Assembly: GCA_044425815.1 (NCBI GenBank)
Contig: JAWXVA010000002.1
Location: 39,897-103,896 of the forward strand
Source: CAUPWF01 sp044425815
Lineage (GTDB): Bacteria; Bacillota; Clostridia; Lachnospirales; Lachnospiraceae
Reading direction: 5' to 3'
DNA: 64,000 bases
Part shown: positions 27,302 through 36,260 of the stretch, in pieces
Position numbering within the stretch: the first letter of the stretch is position 1
How the letters are laid out: the number at the start of each line of letters is the position of its first letter
Notes under the pieces: model-generated
Seen by the model: the letters and a program-made list of their open reading frames with translations, nothing else
What the model was told of the DNA's origin: nothing
Databases searched by the model: none
Translations under genes and position numbers: made by a program

Positions 27302-27328
27302 ATTATAATAAACCTTTTTAAAAATCAA
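27302..27328 (-). promoter_or_regulatory. Promoter of asd
   Basis: The minus strand has TATAAT at 27302-27307 and TTGATT at 27323-27328, a rather short 15-bp spacing. It would start RNA near 27295, exactly where the folded leader begins. Confidence 0.45.
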
Positions 27329-27334
27329 GCTTTT

Positions 27335-28714
27335 TTATAATTCTTTCAAATAATTCTTATAAATATCAATTACGGTAAGCATTGCATCTTTACCTGGTGC
27401 ACCTATTGTCACACGTTTATTGACACAGGTTTCCATGCTAATAGCTGAATAGATATCTTCGTCAAACACTGGTGAAATCGTTTGATATTCGTCTAACTTC
27501 ATATCATCTAAAGAAATATTCTTTTCAATACAATATAATACTAATTGTCCAACAATTCCGTGAGCATCTCTGAATGGGACACCATGGTTTACTAAGTAAT
27601 CAGCTGCATCTGTAGCATTTGTAAACCCATTTTTTGCACTATCTTCCATGCGTTCTTTTTTGAAATTAATTGTACGCAACATACCACTAAACAGTGCTAG
27701 ACAACCTTTCACAGTGTCTATTGAATCAAAAACAAATTCTTTATCTTCTTGCATATCTTTATTATAAGCGAGAGGAATTCCTTTCATTGTAGTAAGTAGT
27801 GACATCAAAGCCCCATATACACGTCCTGTTTTTCCTCTTACTAGTTCCGCAATATCTGGATTTTTCTTTTGTGGCATGATACTACTTCCCGTGCTATAAG
27901 CATCATCAATATCAACAAATTGATATTCATTCGAATTCCAAATAATTACCTCTTCAGAAAATCGGCTCAAATGCATCATAATTGTTGACAATGCAGACAA
28001 TAATTCAATTAAATAATCACGATCCGCAACGGAATCCATGCTATTAAGAGTAGGTCCTTTAAACTTCAGTAATTCTGCAGTATAAGTTCTATCTAAATCA
28101 TAGGTCGTCCCAGCAAGTGCACCCGAACCTAATGGGCAATAATTCATACGCTCTTTGATATCAACCAAACGTTCGTAATCGCGCTTAAACATTTCAAAAT
28201 ATGCTCCTATATGATGCGCTAATGTAATAGGCTGTGCTTTTTGCAAATGTGTAAATCCTGGCATAAATGTTTCAGTGTGCTCTTCCATTATAGAACAAAG
28301 TACTTGCAACATCTCTTTTACAAGCAATTGCAATTCTTCTATCTCGTCTCTTGTATAAAGTTTCATATCTAACGCAACCTGATCATTTCGGCTTCTTCCA
28401 GTATGTAATTTTTTCCCTGGTTCTCCAATTCTATCAATTAATGTCGCCTCTACAAAACTATGTATATCTTCATATACATCTGTTATTTCCAATGTTCCAG
28501 CATCAACATCTCTTAATATGCCTTCTAACCCTTCAATAATTACAACTTTTTCATCTTTAGTCAATATTCCTTGTTTCGCAAGCATTGTCACATGTGCAAT
28601 ACTTCCTTTAATATCTTGCTCATAAAATTTCTGATCAAATGAAATTGACGCATTGAAGTTATATACCAACTTATCTGTTTCTTTCGTAAATCTTCCACCC
28701 CATAATTGTGCCAT
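27335..28714 (-). CDS. argH: Argininosuccinate lyase
   Basis: The enzyme makes arginine and fumarate from argininosuccinate, the last arginine step. The start is the ATG at 28714, giving MAQLWGGRF. It shares its first base with the queH stop codon, and its GGAGG ribosome site lies inside the end of queH. A longer reading frame would need codons overlapping queH. The superfamily signature GSSIMPQKKNPD is near residues 277-288, and HTGRSRNDQVALD near 107. The protein is 459 residues. argG is not in the window. Confidence 0.95.
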   Translation of the reverse strand: MAQLWGGRFTKETDKLVYNFNASISFDQKFYEQDIKGSIAHVTMLAKQGILTKDEKVVIIEGLEGILRDVDAGTLEITDVYEDIHSFVEATLIDRIGEPGKKLHTGRSRNDQVALDMKLYTRDEIEELQLLVKEMLQVLCSIMEEHTETFMPGFTHLQKAQPITLAHHIGAYFEMFKRDYERLVDIKERMNYCPLGSGALAGTTYDLDRTYTAELLKFKGPTLNSMDSVADRDYLIELLSALSTIMMHLSRFSEEVIIWNSNEYQFVDIDDAYSTGSSIMPQKKNPDIAELVRGKTGRVYGALMSLLTTMKGIPLAYNKDMQEDKEFVFDSIDTVKGCLALFSGMLRTINFKKERMEDSAKNGFTNATDAADYLVNHGVPFRDAHGIVGQLVLYCIEKNISLDDMKLDEYQTISPVFDEDIYSAISMETCVNKRVTIGAPGKDAMLTVIDIYKNYLKEL

Positions 28715-29361
28715 TAATTTTTCCTCCATACATTTTTTCTTTTGTCTCGCTCTAGTTTTGAATAAATACATCCGCAAAAATCTTGACGGTATAATTGATA
28801 TTCTTTTGAAATTTCAGTAGACCTCTTGTATCCATTCTTTTTCTTGAAATCAGATACAAGATAATTCACATCACAGTCTTTTGCTAACTGCAATCCGATT
28901 TCGTTAAGCTTGTCTGCTTTTTTTAGTGGGCTAATCGTCAGTGTTGTTGTGAAATAATCTACTCCTAATACGTTTGCTAAATCTCTTGTTTTTCGCAAAC
29001 GTAATTCATAACATTTATCACATCTAATCCCACATTCCGGTTCATTTTCTAGCCCTTTAACAATATCATAAAACAATTCACTTTCATAGTCACCAACTAT
29101 ACATGTAATCGGATGTTTTGCTTGCATTTTATGAATTAAATATTGCTGTTCTTCTGCTCTTTTTTGATATTCTTCCTGCGGAAAAATATTCGGATTATAG
29201 TAATATACAATAATCTCAAAATAATCTGATAAATATTCAAGCACATAAGTACTACAAGGGGCACAGCAACTATGTAATAATAATTTCGGTACTTGCTCTC
29301 CTTGTTCTATATTTAGTTGAATATTTTTTATTAATTTTTCTAAATTCACTTGGTTATTCAT
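28714..29361 (-). CDS. queH: Epoxyqueuosine reductase QueH
   Basis: QueH makes queuosine from epoxyqueuosine in tRNA without cobalamin, unlike QueG. The 215-residue protein has the family's cysteine sets: HSCCAPCSTY near residue 36, CGIRCDKCYELR near 106 and FCGCIYSKLERDKR near the C-terminus. These bind an iron-sulfur cluster and a second metal site. The ATG at 29361 follows GAGAGGA by 9 bases, so the upstream TTG is rejected. It is the first gene of queH-argH and has a near-perfect promoter. Confidence 0.93.
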   Translation of the reverse strand: MNNQVNLEKLIKNIQLNIEQGEQVPKLLLHSCCAPCSTYVLEYLSDYFEIIVYYYNPNIFPQEEYQKRAEEQQYLIHKMQAKHPITCIVGDYESELFYDIVKGLENEPECGIRCDKCYELRLRKTRDLANVLGVDYFTTTLTISPLKKADKLNEIGLQLAKDCDVNYLVSDFKKKNGYKRSTEISKEYQLYRQDFCGCIYSKLERDKRKNVWRKN

Positions 29362-29391
29362 CAGTACTATTCCTCTCAAGTTATCTCACTC

Positions 29392-29420
29392 ATTATAGGT
29401 ATAGTGAGTTTCTATGTCAA
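29392..29420 (-). promoter_or_regulatory. Consensus sigma-A promoter of queH-argH
   Basis: On the minus strand TTGACA (29415-29420) and TATAAT (29392-29397) are exactly 17 bp apart: a full consensus match. It lies about 30 bases before the queH start codon. Confidence 0.85.
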
Positions 29421-29492
29421 GTCATGTTGTGATTTGTAACAATATTTCAAATACTACATATAGTATTCCATAAGACTATGGAGGAATAAGTT

Positions 29493-30272
29493 ATGAGTGA
29501 TTTATTGACGTTTCAAGATGTCTGTTTTTCCTATCACAGTATAGAAGGAGAAACACTTGCGCTACAAGATGTCTCATTTTCAATAAAACCAGGTGAGTTT
29601 GTAGCAATTGTTGGACCATCTGGTTGTGGTAAATCTACATTATTATCATTAATATCTGGTCTGATTGATCCATCAAATGGATGGATTTCAATCAATGGGA
29701 AAAGTGTTAGAAACAGTAAAACTACGATTGGTTATATGCTCCAAGAAGACCATCTATTTGAATGGAGAACAATATATCATAATATAGTACTCGGTCTAGA
29801 AGTACAACATACTTTAACCACAAAATCAAAAGAAAAAGCAAAGGAACTTCTAGTTCAATATAATTTAGGTGCTTTTTCAGAAGCGAAACCTTCAGAATTA
29901 TCTGGTGGTATGCGACAGCGCGCTGCTTTAATCAGAACACTTATTTTAGAACCCGAACTATTATTATTAGATGAACCTTTTTCTGCATTAGACTACCAGA
30001 CTCGTTTAACCGTCGGAGATGATATCGGAAAAATCATAAAACAAGAAAAGAAAACCGCATTGCTTGTAACACACGATCTTGGAGAAGCTATTAGTTTAGC
30101 TGACAGAATTATTATATTTAGTAATCGACCTGCAACAGTGAAGCAAACACTTGCACTTGATTTCGATTTATCACATGATACACCTTTACAGCGAAGAGAT
30201 TCGCCAGAGTTCAAAGAATATTTCAATACAATATGGAAGGAGCTTAATAACGATGATACCACTCTCGCTTGA
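29493..30272 (+). CDS. ABC transporter ATPase (nitrate/taurine/ThiZ type)
   Basis: This 259-residue ATPase has Walker A GPSGCGKST near residues 42-50, the ABC signature LSGGMRQR near 135-142, Walker B with DEPFSALD near 157-164 and VTHDLGEA as H-loop. The sequence is of the TauB/SsuB/ThiZ group, which imports sulfonates, nitrate or thiamin precursors. It overlaps the downstream permease by 20 bases. The usual adjacent binding protein is missing here; a matching SsuA/THI5-type lipoprotein lies 28 kb away. TATGGAGGA precedes the start. Confidence 0.92.
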   Translation: MSDLLTFQDVCFSYHSIEGETLALQDVSFSIKPGEFVAIVGPSGCGKSTLLSLISGLIDPSNGWISINGKSVRNSKTTIGYMLQEDHLFEWRTIYHNIVLGLEVQHTLTTKSKEKAKELLVQYNLGAFSEAKPSELSGGMRQRAALIRTLILEPELLLLDEPFSALDYQTRLTVGDDIGKIIKQEKKTALLVTHDLGEAISLADRIIIFSNRPATVKQTLALDFDLSHDTPLQRRDSPEFKEYFNTIWKELNNDDTTLA

Positions 30273-31050
30273 ACAACAGCAGTTCGTACGTAAAGATAGG
30301 CAACGTTATTATTTTGTTAAGATTTCAAGAGTTTTACTCTTGGTTTTATTTATTGGATTATGGGAGTTTACAACGAGAATAGATTTAATAGATTCTTTTA
30401 TATTCAGTAGTCCTTGTAAGATTATGACCTGTTTCTTATCTATGGTAAAAGACCACTCTATCTTTCCCCACATTGCTATCACCTTATTTGAAGTTCTTGT
30501 AAGCTTTATATTAGTAATTGTCTGCAGTCTGCTATTTGCTATAATATTATGGTATTTTCCTATAATCTCAGATGTTTTAGAACCCACAGTCATAGTACTA
30601 AATAGTTTACCGAAATCTGCTCTAGCCCCCTTGCTCATTGTATGGTTAGGAGCAAATCAGCGCACAATAATCGTAGCTGGGATGTCAGTAGCTATATTTG
30701 GGAGTATCATAAGTCTCCATACTAGTTTTCAGAGTACCGATAAAGAAAAAATAAAATTAATATATACACTACATGGTTCCAAAATACAGGCACTCACAAA
30801 AGTAGTTATACCTAGCTCTCTTCCATCCTTAGTAAGTATCATGAAAGTAAATATAGGGCTCTGCTTGGTTGGGGTAGTAATAGGTGAATTTCTCGCTGCT
30901 CGAAGTGGACTAGGATATCTTATTATTTATTCGAGTCAAGTATTTAAGATGGATTGGTTATTAATGTCTATCGTATTGTTATGTATTATGGCTATACTTT
31001 TGTATGCTTTAATTGATAAAATAGAAAAACGTATAAAAAAACACCCATAA
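30253..31050 (+). CDS. ABC transporter permease (SsuC/ThiX type)
   Basis: This membrane protein of about 265 residues has six helices. The start ATG at 30253 is supported by AAGGAG about 10 bases upstream; the longer frame from 30151 runs through the ATPase gene and is unlikely. The permease coupling loop is visible as TLHGSKIQALTKVVIPSSLPSLVS, residues about 174-197 (partly quoted). It follows a short charged N-terminus and the LLVLFIGLWEFTT helix. It forms one unit with the ATPase; the substrate is unknown. Confidence 0.92.
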   Translation: MIPLSLEQQQFVRKDRQRYYFVKISRVLLLVLFIGLWEFTTRIDLIDSFIFSSPCKIMTCFLSMVKDHSIFPHIAITLFEVLVSFILVIVCSLLFAIILWYFPIISDVLEPTVIVLNSLPKSALAPLLIVWLGANQRTIIVAGMSVAIFGSIISLHTSFQSTDKEKIKLIYTLHGSKIQALTKVVIPSSLPSLVSIMKVNIGLCLVGVVIGEFLAARSGLGYLIIYSSQVFKMDWLLMSIVLLCIMAILLYALIDKIEKRIKKHP

Positions 31051-31083
31051 AAAATGCTATTTTCCTATTTATTAATAGAGAGA

Positions 31084-31119
31084 AAAAAAGAAGATGAGAA
31101 TATCTCACCTTCTTTTTAT
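31084..31119. terminator. Bidirectional terminator between ABC permease and POT genes
   Basis: A long interrupted hairpin (AAAAAGAAG...CTTCTTTTT with an inner TGAGA/TCTCA stem) lies between two convergent genes. Both strands have a T-run. Confidence 0.8.
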
Positions 31120-31158
31120 TTTAGACCTTAGAGAACAAGTCATTAAATTATTGAAAAT

Positions 31159-32469
31159 CTAGTCTTCAACAAGAGCATTAAGTTTCTTGTCAAGTGACCA
31201 CAATACGATACCTGCTGCGATTGCAATTGCTGCAACTACTAAGTATGCATGTGCGAATTCGAATTTCAATGTGAATTCATATAAGTAACCATATGTTTTA
31301 GCTGAAATAAATACTGCAAATACCCAAACACTCATCATAATAGATAATACTCTAGCTGGTGAGAATTTAGAAATAAATGAGTTACCAAGTGGTGAGAATA
31401 CCATTTCACCAAGAGATAATACAACACCAAATGCTACGATCCAAAGGATAGAAGCCATGTTTTCTCCTCTGATGATATCTGCTAATGCAAAGATTACATA
31501 AGAAGCACCAAGTAATAACATACCTAAAGCAGTTTTCTTGAACATGCTTAAATCGCCTTGTGGACGAGCTGCTAATTTACCCCATACGATAGAAAGTGCA
31601 GGTCCCATTGTAATACAGCAGAATGCGTTCAATGAATCGAACCAAGCTGTTGGAATTTCGAAACTTCCGATCATCCAGTTTGCTGCGCCATCACCCCAGT
31701 GATAGTATACAGGCATGTATGCTAAGTACCAGAATACCCAGAAGATTGTAGAGAATGCAGAAACTAATACGATAGCTGCAATTCTTTTCTTCTCAATTGT
31801 TGTAAATGGTTTGTTTTCAACTTCTGCTTTTGCTTCAACTCTTTCATCAATTTTGAAAGGTTTTGCACCAGTTTTTCCTAAAGCTTTCCATCCACAGATG
31901 AACCAAACTGCATCAACAAACATTAAGATTGCACAGATAAGGAAACAAATTGAATATCCGCTTGTTGCAGCAACTACTCCAAGAATAGTTGTTCCAAAGA
32001 ATGAACCAAAGTTTACAAATGAATATTGAATTGAGAAAGCACCATCTAAATCACGTGGATCTTCGAAAAGTCTACCTGTGATAGCGTTTGTTTGGCATTT
32101 AAAAAGTCCAGTACCAATTGATACAAGAGCGATCATAATGTTAATCATTGCTACACTGTCTGCTTGCCATCCAACTAAATATCCTAGACCCATAAAGATC
32201 ATACCTACTGGAACTAGATATTTCGCGCCGATGAATCTGTCAGAAATTGTACCACCAATAATTGGTGCGATGTAAGTAAATGCAACTAAGTTTGCTGAAA
32301 TCTTAGCTCCATCTGCTGGATCAAGTCCTAATCCACCATCTGCTACTGATGCAACTACAAATACTGCTAGTAACCATTTTGCTCCATAGAATGCAAAACG
32401 CTCAAATGTAAAAGCTAATGAGCACACATAGAATCCAAAAGGTCTTTTTTTGCTTGCTGTTTCTCCCAT
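31159..32469 (-). CDS. Proton-dependent oligopeptide transporter (POT/PTR family)
   Basis: This 436-residue MFS-fold membrane protein has about 12-14 helices. The family's ExxER-type helix 1 motif is FTFERFAFYG near residues 21-30, followed by the SDRFIGAKY loop near 81-89, and SIQYSFVNFGSFFG near 143-156 matches the PTR2 motif FYxxINxGS region. The family imports di- and tripeptides with protons. Codon use is unusually regular, as in highly expressed genes. GGAGG precedes the ATG and a promoter is upstream. Confidence 0.88.
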   Translation of the reverse strand: MGETASKKRPFGFYVCSLAFTFERFAFYGAKWLLAVFVVASVADGGLGLDPADGAKISANLVAFTYIAPIIGGTISDRFIGAKYLVPVGMIFMGLGYLVGWQADSVAMINIMIALVSIGTGLFKCQTNAITGRLFEDPRDLDGAFSIQYSFVNFGSFFGTTILGVVAATSGYSICFLICAILMFVDAVWFICGWKALGKTGAKPFKIDERVEAKAEVENKPFTTIEKKRIAAIVLVSAFSTIFWVFWYLAYMPVYYHWGDGAANWMIGSFEIPTAWFDSLNAFCCITMGPALSIVWGKLAARPQGDLSMFKKTALGMLLLGASYVIFALADIIRGENMASILWIVAFGVVLSLGEMVFSPLGNSFISKFSPARVLSIMMSVWVFAVFISAKTYGYLYEFTLKFEFAHAYLVVAAIAIAAGIVLWSLDKKLNALVED

Positions 32470-32701
32470 GAGAAATACCTCCGTATAAAATATTTTTTTT
32501 ACTAATATCTCCCTCTCTTAAGAAAATATTAATAACATCCACCGAAAGTATAGCATATCGCAAATACACAATTCAACACAATTAACTATATTTTATATAT
32601 ACCAATTGGTTTTTTACGTTTTGCATATTAAATTGTGTGTTTTATACTAAACTATGGTCTATTTTTGTGCAATATTACCCGCTTTTTATTTTATTACCAC
32701 G
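32470..32701. promoter_or_regulatory. Upstream region of the POT gene and end of dac
   Basis: No gene is seen. On the minus strand TTGAAT and TATACT with 18-bp spacing (-10 near 32545) form a plausible promoter for the POT gene. A very AT-rich stretch from about 32581 to 32690 has no clear structure. No terminator for the dac gene upstream was recognised. Confidence 0.4.
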
Positions 32702-33895
32702 TCACCGCAAGAAAGTATTTGTTAATTTTTTATAAATCCTCCATTTGAAATCTGATGGCTCAATCGCTTCATTTATTGAAATTGTATCAATTTTAATCGA
32801 TTGCCCATTTAATAAATAATTAACATATCCAACTACCGTTTTTTCCTCCATTGGTGCTACTACTGTATTTGGATATTGATACACAATGCTCACTTCATCT
32901 TTTTCACTTAGTAATATGTTTAAGTCATCACTAAAGTCTATCTGCAAATTGGTAAATTGTTCATCTTCTAACGTTTTCCCATATAAAACGGGTACACAAA
33001 TGCTAGCGTTTCCAATATATTGGTCAGATGAAATAGTTTGATAAAAATAATTTTCTTTTGCATAATTAACTAACTGTGAAGCATCACTCCACTTGTATGA
33101 GCTATTGTACGGCCATCCGCACCCCAATAATGCGATAATAAATGTGCGTCCTTCATTTTCTATTGCACCTACATAACAATAACCTGCATCATTTGTAAAT
33201 CCTGTTTTGCCTGATAGCGCATCATCCATCATTGTTAGTAAGCTATTATGGTTGCTACAAGTAAAACTTCTTGTACCATCCACACTTTGAAAAGTGTAGC
33301 TACTTGTTCTAGTTATTTCCAAAAACAATTCTTTATATTCCGATATCATAATGCAATATCTCATAATCAACGATAAATCATTAGCTGTAGTATGGTGAAA
33401 ACTCACCTCATTTTCATCATCTAATCCATTTGGTGTTATAAAGTAAGTATCTTCACACCCTATTTCATTCGCCTTGTTATTCATAAGTAACGAAAACTCT
33501 TCTACCGAACCACTTACTGCTTCTGCAATCATCACAGCACTGTCATTGTAAGATTCAAGCATCAATGCATATAATAAGTCTTTTAATACATATTGCTCGC
33601 CTTCTAACACCCCCATATGAACAGCTGGTTGTTGTTTAGCTCTTGCACTAGCCGATACAATTTGATCCAATTCTCCATACTCTAATGCAAGTATGCAAGT
33701 TAAAATTTTTGTTGTACTTGCATTTGCTTTTGCTTCATACCCATTCTTAGAATATAAAATACGCCCACTATCTGCATCCATTAGGACAGCTGATTGGGCG
33801 TATAATTCTAAAGCTTCTTCATTTGCATAAGTATTGATTGGTTGCACGATTTCAAGACATAATACAACCAGTAGCAATAATACGATTTTTTTCAT
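32702..33895 (-). CDS. D-alanyl-D-alanine carboxypeptidase (DacF-type)
   Basis: This penicillin-binding protein 5/DacF-family enzyme trims the terminal D-Ala of peptidoglycan stem peptides at the outer face. The signal peptide covers residues 1-24. The active-site motifs are STTK near residue 62, SYN near 117 and KTG near 222. The C-terminal part is the usual beta-rich domain, ending in a basic, amphipathic tail. At 397 residues it is normal length. It begins 15 bp after scpB, an arrangement seen often in clostridia, so cell-wall maturation is linked to chromosome segregation. Confidence 0.9.
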   Translation of the reverse strand: MKKIVLLLLVVLCLEIVQPINTYANEEALELYAQSAVLMDADSGRILYSKNGYEAKANASTTKILTCILALEYGELDQIVSASARAKQQPAVHMGVLEGEQYVLKDLLYALMLESYNDSAVMIAEAVSGSVEEFSLLMNNKANEIGCEDTYFITPNGLDDENEVSFHHTTANDLSLIMRYCIMISEYKELFLEITRTSSYTFQSVDGTRSFTCSNHNSLLTMMDDALSGKTGFTNDAGYCYVGAIENEGRTFIIALLGCGWPYNSSYKWSDASQLVNYAKENYFYQTISSDQYIGNASICVPVLYGKTLEDEQFTNLQIDFSDDLNILLSEKDEVSIVYQYPNTVVAPMEEKTVVGYVNYLLNGQSIKIDTISINEAIEPSDFKWRIYKKLTNTFLR

Positions 33896-33910
33896 ATACC
33901 ACTATATTCC

Positions 33911-34480
33911 TTATACGTCTAGTTTTAATTGTACCTCTTCTTCTGCTTCTGTTTTAAACTCTTCTAATTGATCTTGATTCATACTTGGTAGCTCATCTAT
34001 TGATTGAATACCAAATCTTTTTAAAAACTCTTCAGTAGTAGCAAATATAATCGGTCTTCCTGGCACGTTCAATCTTCCGATTTCTTCTACAAGTCCATAC
34101 TCTACTAATTTATTAATAGCGTGATCTGATTTTACACCACGTATTTTTTCAATTTCAATTTTTGTAACTGGCTGTTTGTAAGCAACAATTGATAAAGTCT
34201 CCATCATAACATCTGTCAAAATATGTTTCTTAGGTTGCTTTGCAATACGTATCAAATATTCATACATTTCAGATTTGGTACACATCTGGAATGAATTCTC
34301 TAATTCAATTATTTTAACGCCCCTATTCTCCACATTATATTTAGACATCATGTTCCGGATAATATTTCGTGTTGTCTTGTCGTCGTGTCCTATTGCACTA
34401 GCAATATGCTGTAACTCTACCGAATCACCCATTGCAAATAGAATCGCTTCGACCGCGCTTTCCATTTTATCTATTTCCAC
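33911..34480 (-). CDS. scpB: Segregation and condensation protein B
   Basis: ScpB joins ScpA and SMC to condense and segregate the chromosome. It is a 189-residue protein with two winged-helix domains. The conserved segment PVTKIEIEKIRGV near residues 103-115 and GRLNVPGRPIIFATTEEFLKRFG near 144-166 (partly quoted) are typical. The start is GTG at 34480, with AGAGAGG before it. It lies 43 bp after scpA. Confidence 0.95.
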   Translation of the reverse strand: MEIDKMESAVEAILFAMGDSVELQHIASAIGHDDKTTRNIIRNMMSKYNVENRGVKIIELENSFQMCTKSEMYEYLIRIAKQPKKHILTDVMMETLSIVAYKQPVTKIEIEKIRGVKSDHAINKLVEYGLVEEIGRLNVPGRPIIFATTEEFLKRFGIQSIDELPSMNQDQLEEFKTEAEEEVQLKLDV

Positions 34481-34523
34481 TTTATACCTCTCTTATCTTT
34501 TTGCACCTAGCACATTGAATCGT

Positions 34524-35267
34524 TTATACTGCTGATGTAATCCATATCTCATCAAACGTAGACTCTTGTACTACTTCAATTTCCCCTAACTTCATCATTT
34601 CAAGAATCGCTAAGAATGCCACTACTACATGCATCTTACTTTTTTGTAACTCTAACAGTTCTCGAAAGCGAAACTTCTTATGTAAATGTGCAAATTCTTG
34701 TACATACTCTAATTTTTCCGATAATGTCACTTCTTCCTTTTCAATTTTCCCAAAAGTACTTCTGACTGGATCTATCTTATCATTAACGCGTTTCATCACA
34801 TCTAGAAACACTTTATTTAGTTCTTCCATCGTTACACCTTGTAACAACTTTTCCAAATCAACTGGCGCTTCATATTCTTTAACTTCATCTGGTATATCTG
34901 CTTTTTTGTATAAAACAGCATCTCCTAATGATTCACGGTCCCGTAATTCAAACGACATGTATTTATACATCTTGTATTGCAACAACTGTTCCACTAGTTC
35001 TTCTCTAGGATCTTCTTCCTCGCCATTTTCATCTATTTCTTTCGGCAATAACATACGACACTTAATATCTAACAATGTCGCTGCCATAAGTAAAAACTCG
35101 CTCATAATATTCAAATCGCGTTTCTCCATCGCCTTAATATATTCCATATATTGATTCGTGATAATAACAATTGGAATATCATATATATCGATCTTATTTT
35201 TATCAATTAAGTGTAACAAAAGATCCAATGGTCCTTCAAACACTTCTAATTTTACTGGTATACCCAT
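34524..35267 (-). CDS. scpA: Segregation and condensation protein A
   Basis: This is the kleisin subunit of the SMC-ScpAB condensin. The N-terminal PVKLEVFEGPLDLLLHLIDKN (positions 4-24, partly quoted) and IYDIPIVIITNQYMEYI at about 29-45 are the family signature, and the C-terminal winged helix contains FLAILEMMKLGEIEV near residue 217. The 247 residues fit the family length. It is the first gene of scpA-scpB-dac; GAGGT lies before the ATG. Confidence 0.95.
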   Translation of the reverse strand: MGIPVKLEVFEGPLDLLLHLIDKNKIDIYDIPIVIITNQYMEYIKAMEKRDLNIMSEFLLMAATLLDIKCRMLLPKEIDENGEEEDPREELVEQLLQYKMYKYMSFELRDRESLGDAVLYKKADIPDEVKEYEAPVDLEKLLQGVTMEELNKVFLDVMKRVNDKIDPVRSTFGKIEKEEVTLSEKLEYVQEFAHLHKKFRFRELLELQKSKMHVVVAFLAILEMMKLGEIEVVQESTFDEIWITSAV

Positions 35268-35344
35268 TTTTTACCTCGTCATCATTTACGTAACCTTGGT
35301 AATTATAAACTTTTCTTCCTGAAAATTCAAGTTTTTCGCACAGA

Positions 35345-36235
35345 TTACTTCTCCATATCACCACAATATTTTTTCATATGTAGCACTATAAGCTCTGGTT
35401 TATTCAAAAACCTTATTTTAATTGTATGTTCGCCCAAACCTCGGCTTACTACAATATCTGTATTCTTTTCCGTATAATGTCCGCCAGCATATTTCGGAAG
35501 CAATTGGATTTGTGGACTAATGCTGCCGCCAAGAAATGGAATTCTTACAATCCCACCATGCAGATGGCCTGACAAGACAAGATCAGCCCCCCATTTTTGG
35601 TAAGTTTTTGCATGAGCTGGATTATGTGCTAATAAAATCTCGTATTCACCTATCTGTTCCCCAATCGCTTCATGCATTTCGGAAACTGTAAGCAATTTAG
35701 TACTTCGATGCCTATAATATTCATGTGGAATTTCATATCCTGTAATTCTTAATTTTTGTCCTTGAATGGTAATAACAGTTGATTGGTTCTCTAGAAATAC
35801 AACACCTTTTTCTACCAATTCAGATTTATATTCTTGGTATATTTCATGATATTTTTCAGGAAAATCTTTCATTCGTTGCTCATGATTCCCATTCCCATAA
35901 TAGATAGGTGCAATCTCTGTCAATGATTTGATTAACTTTGACGCAATCTCTGTCGGTTCCCCTGTCTTACCAATAAGCATATCGCCAGCCAGAAAAATAA
36001 TATTGGGTTTTAGGTTCTGTATTGCATCTATAAGCTTCTGATTATCGTTTCCATATTCTTTATTATGGAGGTCTGATAATAACACTACTTTCAAATCAGT
36101 TTTTAAATTTACAAGTTTTTTATTTTTGATAATATAGTGTGACTCTTCAAAACCTCTTCTCTCTCTATAGCTTTCAAGAAAAAAAATGAAAATAGCAAAG
36201 ATTATCAGTATTAGTATATATAAAATCAATTTCAT
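35345..36235 (-). CDS. Membrane-anchored metallophosphoesterase
   Basis: This is a 296-residue calcineurin-like phosphoesterase with a hydrophobic N-terminal helix (residues 1-19) anchoring it to the membrane. The metal-binding motifs are VVLLSDLHNKEYG near residue 50, FLAGDM near 79, YGNGNHEQRM near 113 and VLSGHLHGGIVRIP near 217. Family members such as YkuE/LpxH-like enzymes cleave pyrophosphates or phosphodiesters; the substrate here is unknown. It starts 25 bp after the second dac gene, so it may be co-transcribed and act near the cell wall. Confidence 0.88.
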   Translation of the reverse strand: MKLILYILILIIFAIFIFFLESYRERRGFEESHYIIKNKKLVNLKTDLKVVLLSDLHNKEYGNDNQKLIDAIQNLKPNIIFLAGDMLIGKTGEPTEIASKLIKSLTEIAPIYYGNGNHEQRMKDFPEKYHEIYQEYKSELVEKGVVFLENQSTVITIQGQKLRITGYEIPHEYYRHRSTKLLTVSEMHEAIGEQIGEYEILLAHNPAHAKTYQKWGADLVLSGHLHGGIVRIPFLGGSISPQIQLLPKYAGGHYTEKNTDIVVSRGLGEHTIKIRFLNKPELIVLHMKKYCGDMEK

Positions 36236-36260
36236 CTATTGTCTCCTAATCTACCTTTAT

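Noticed and set aside
27210..27334. A lysine, SAM or c-di-GMP riboswitch before asd
   Set aside because: The region is too short for lysine and lacks the conserved cores of SAM and c-di-GMP classes; GCAAAGACGCAA only looks superficially similar to the latter. It is kept as an unassigned structure.
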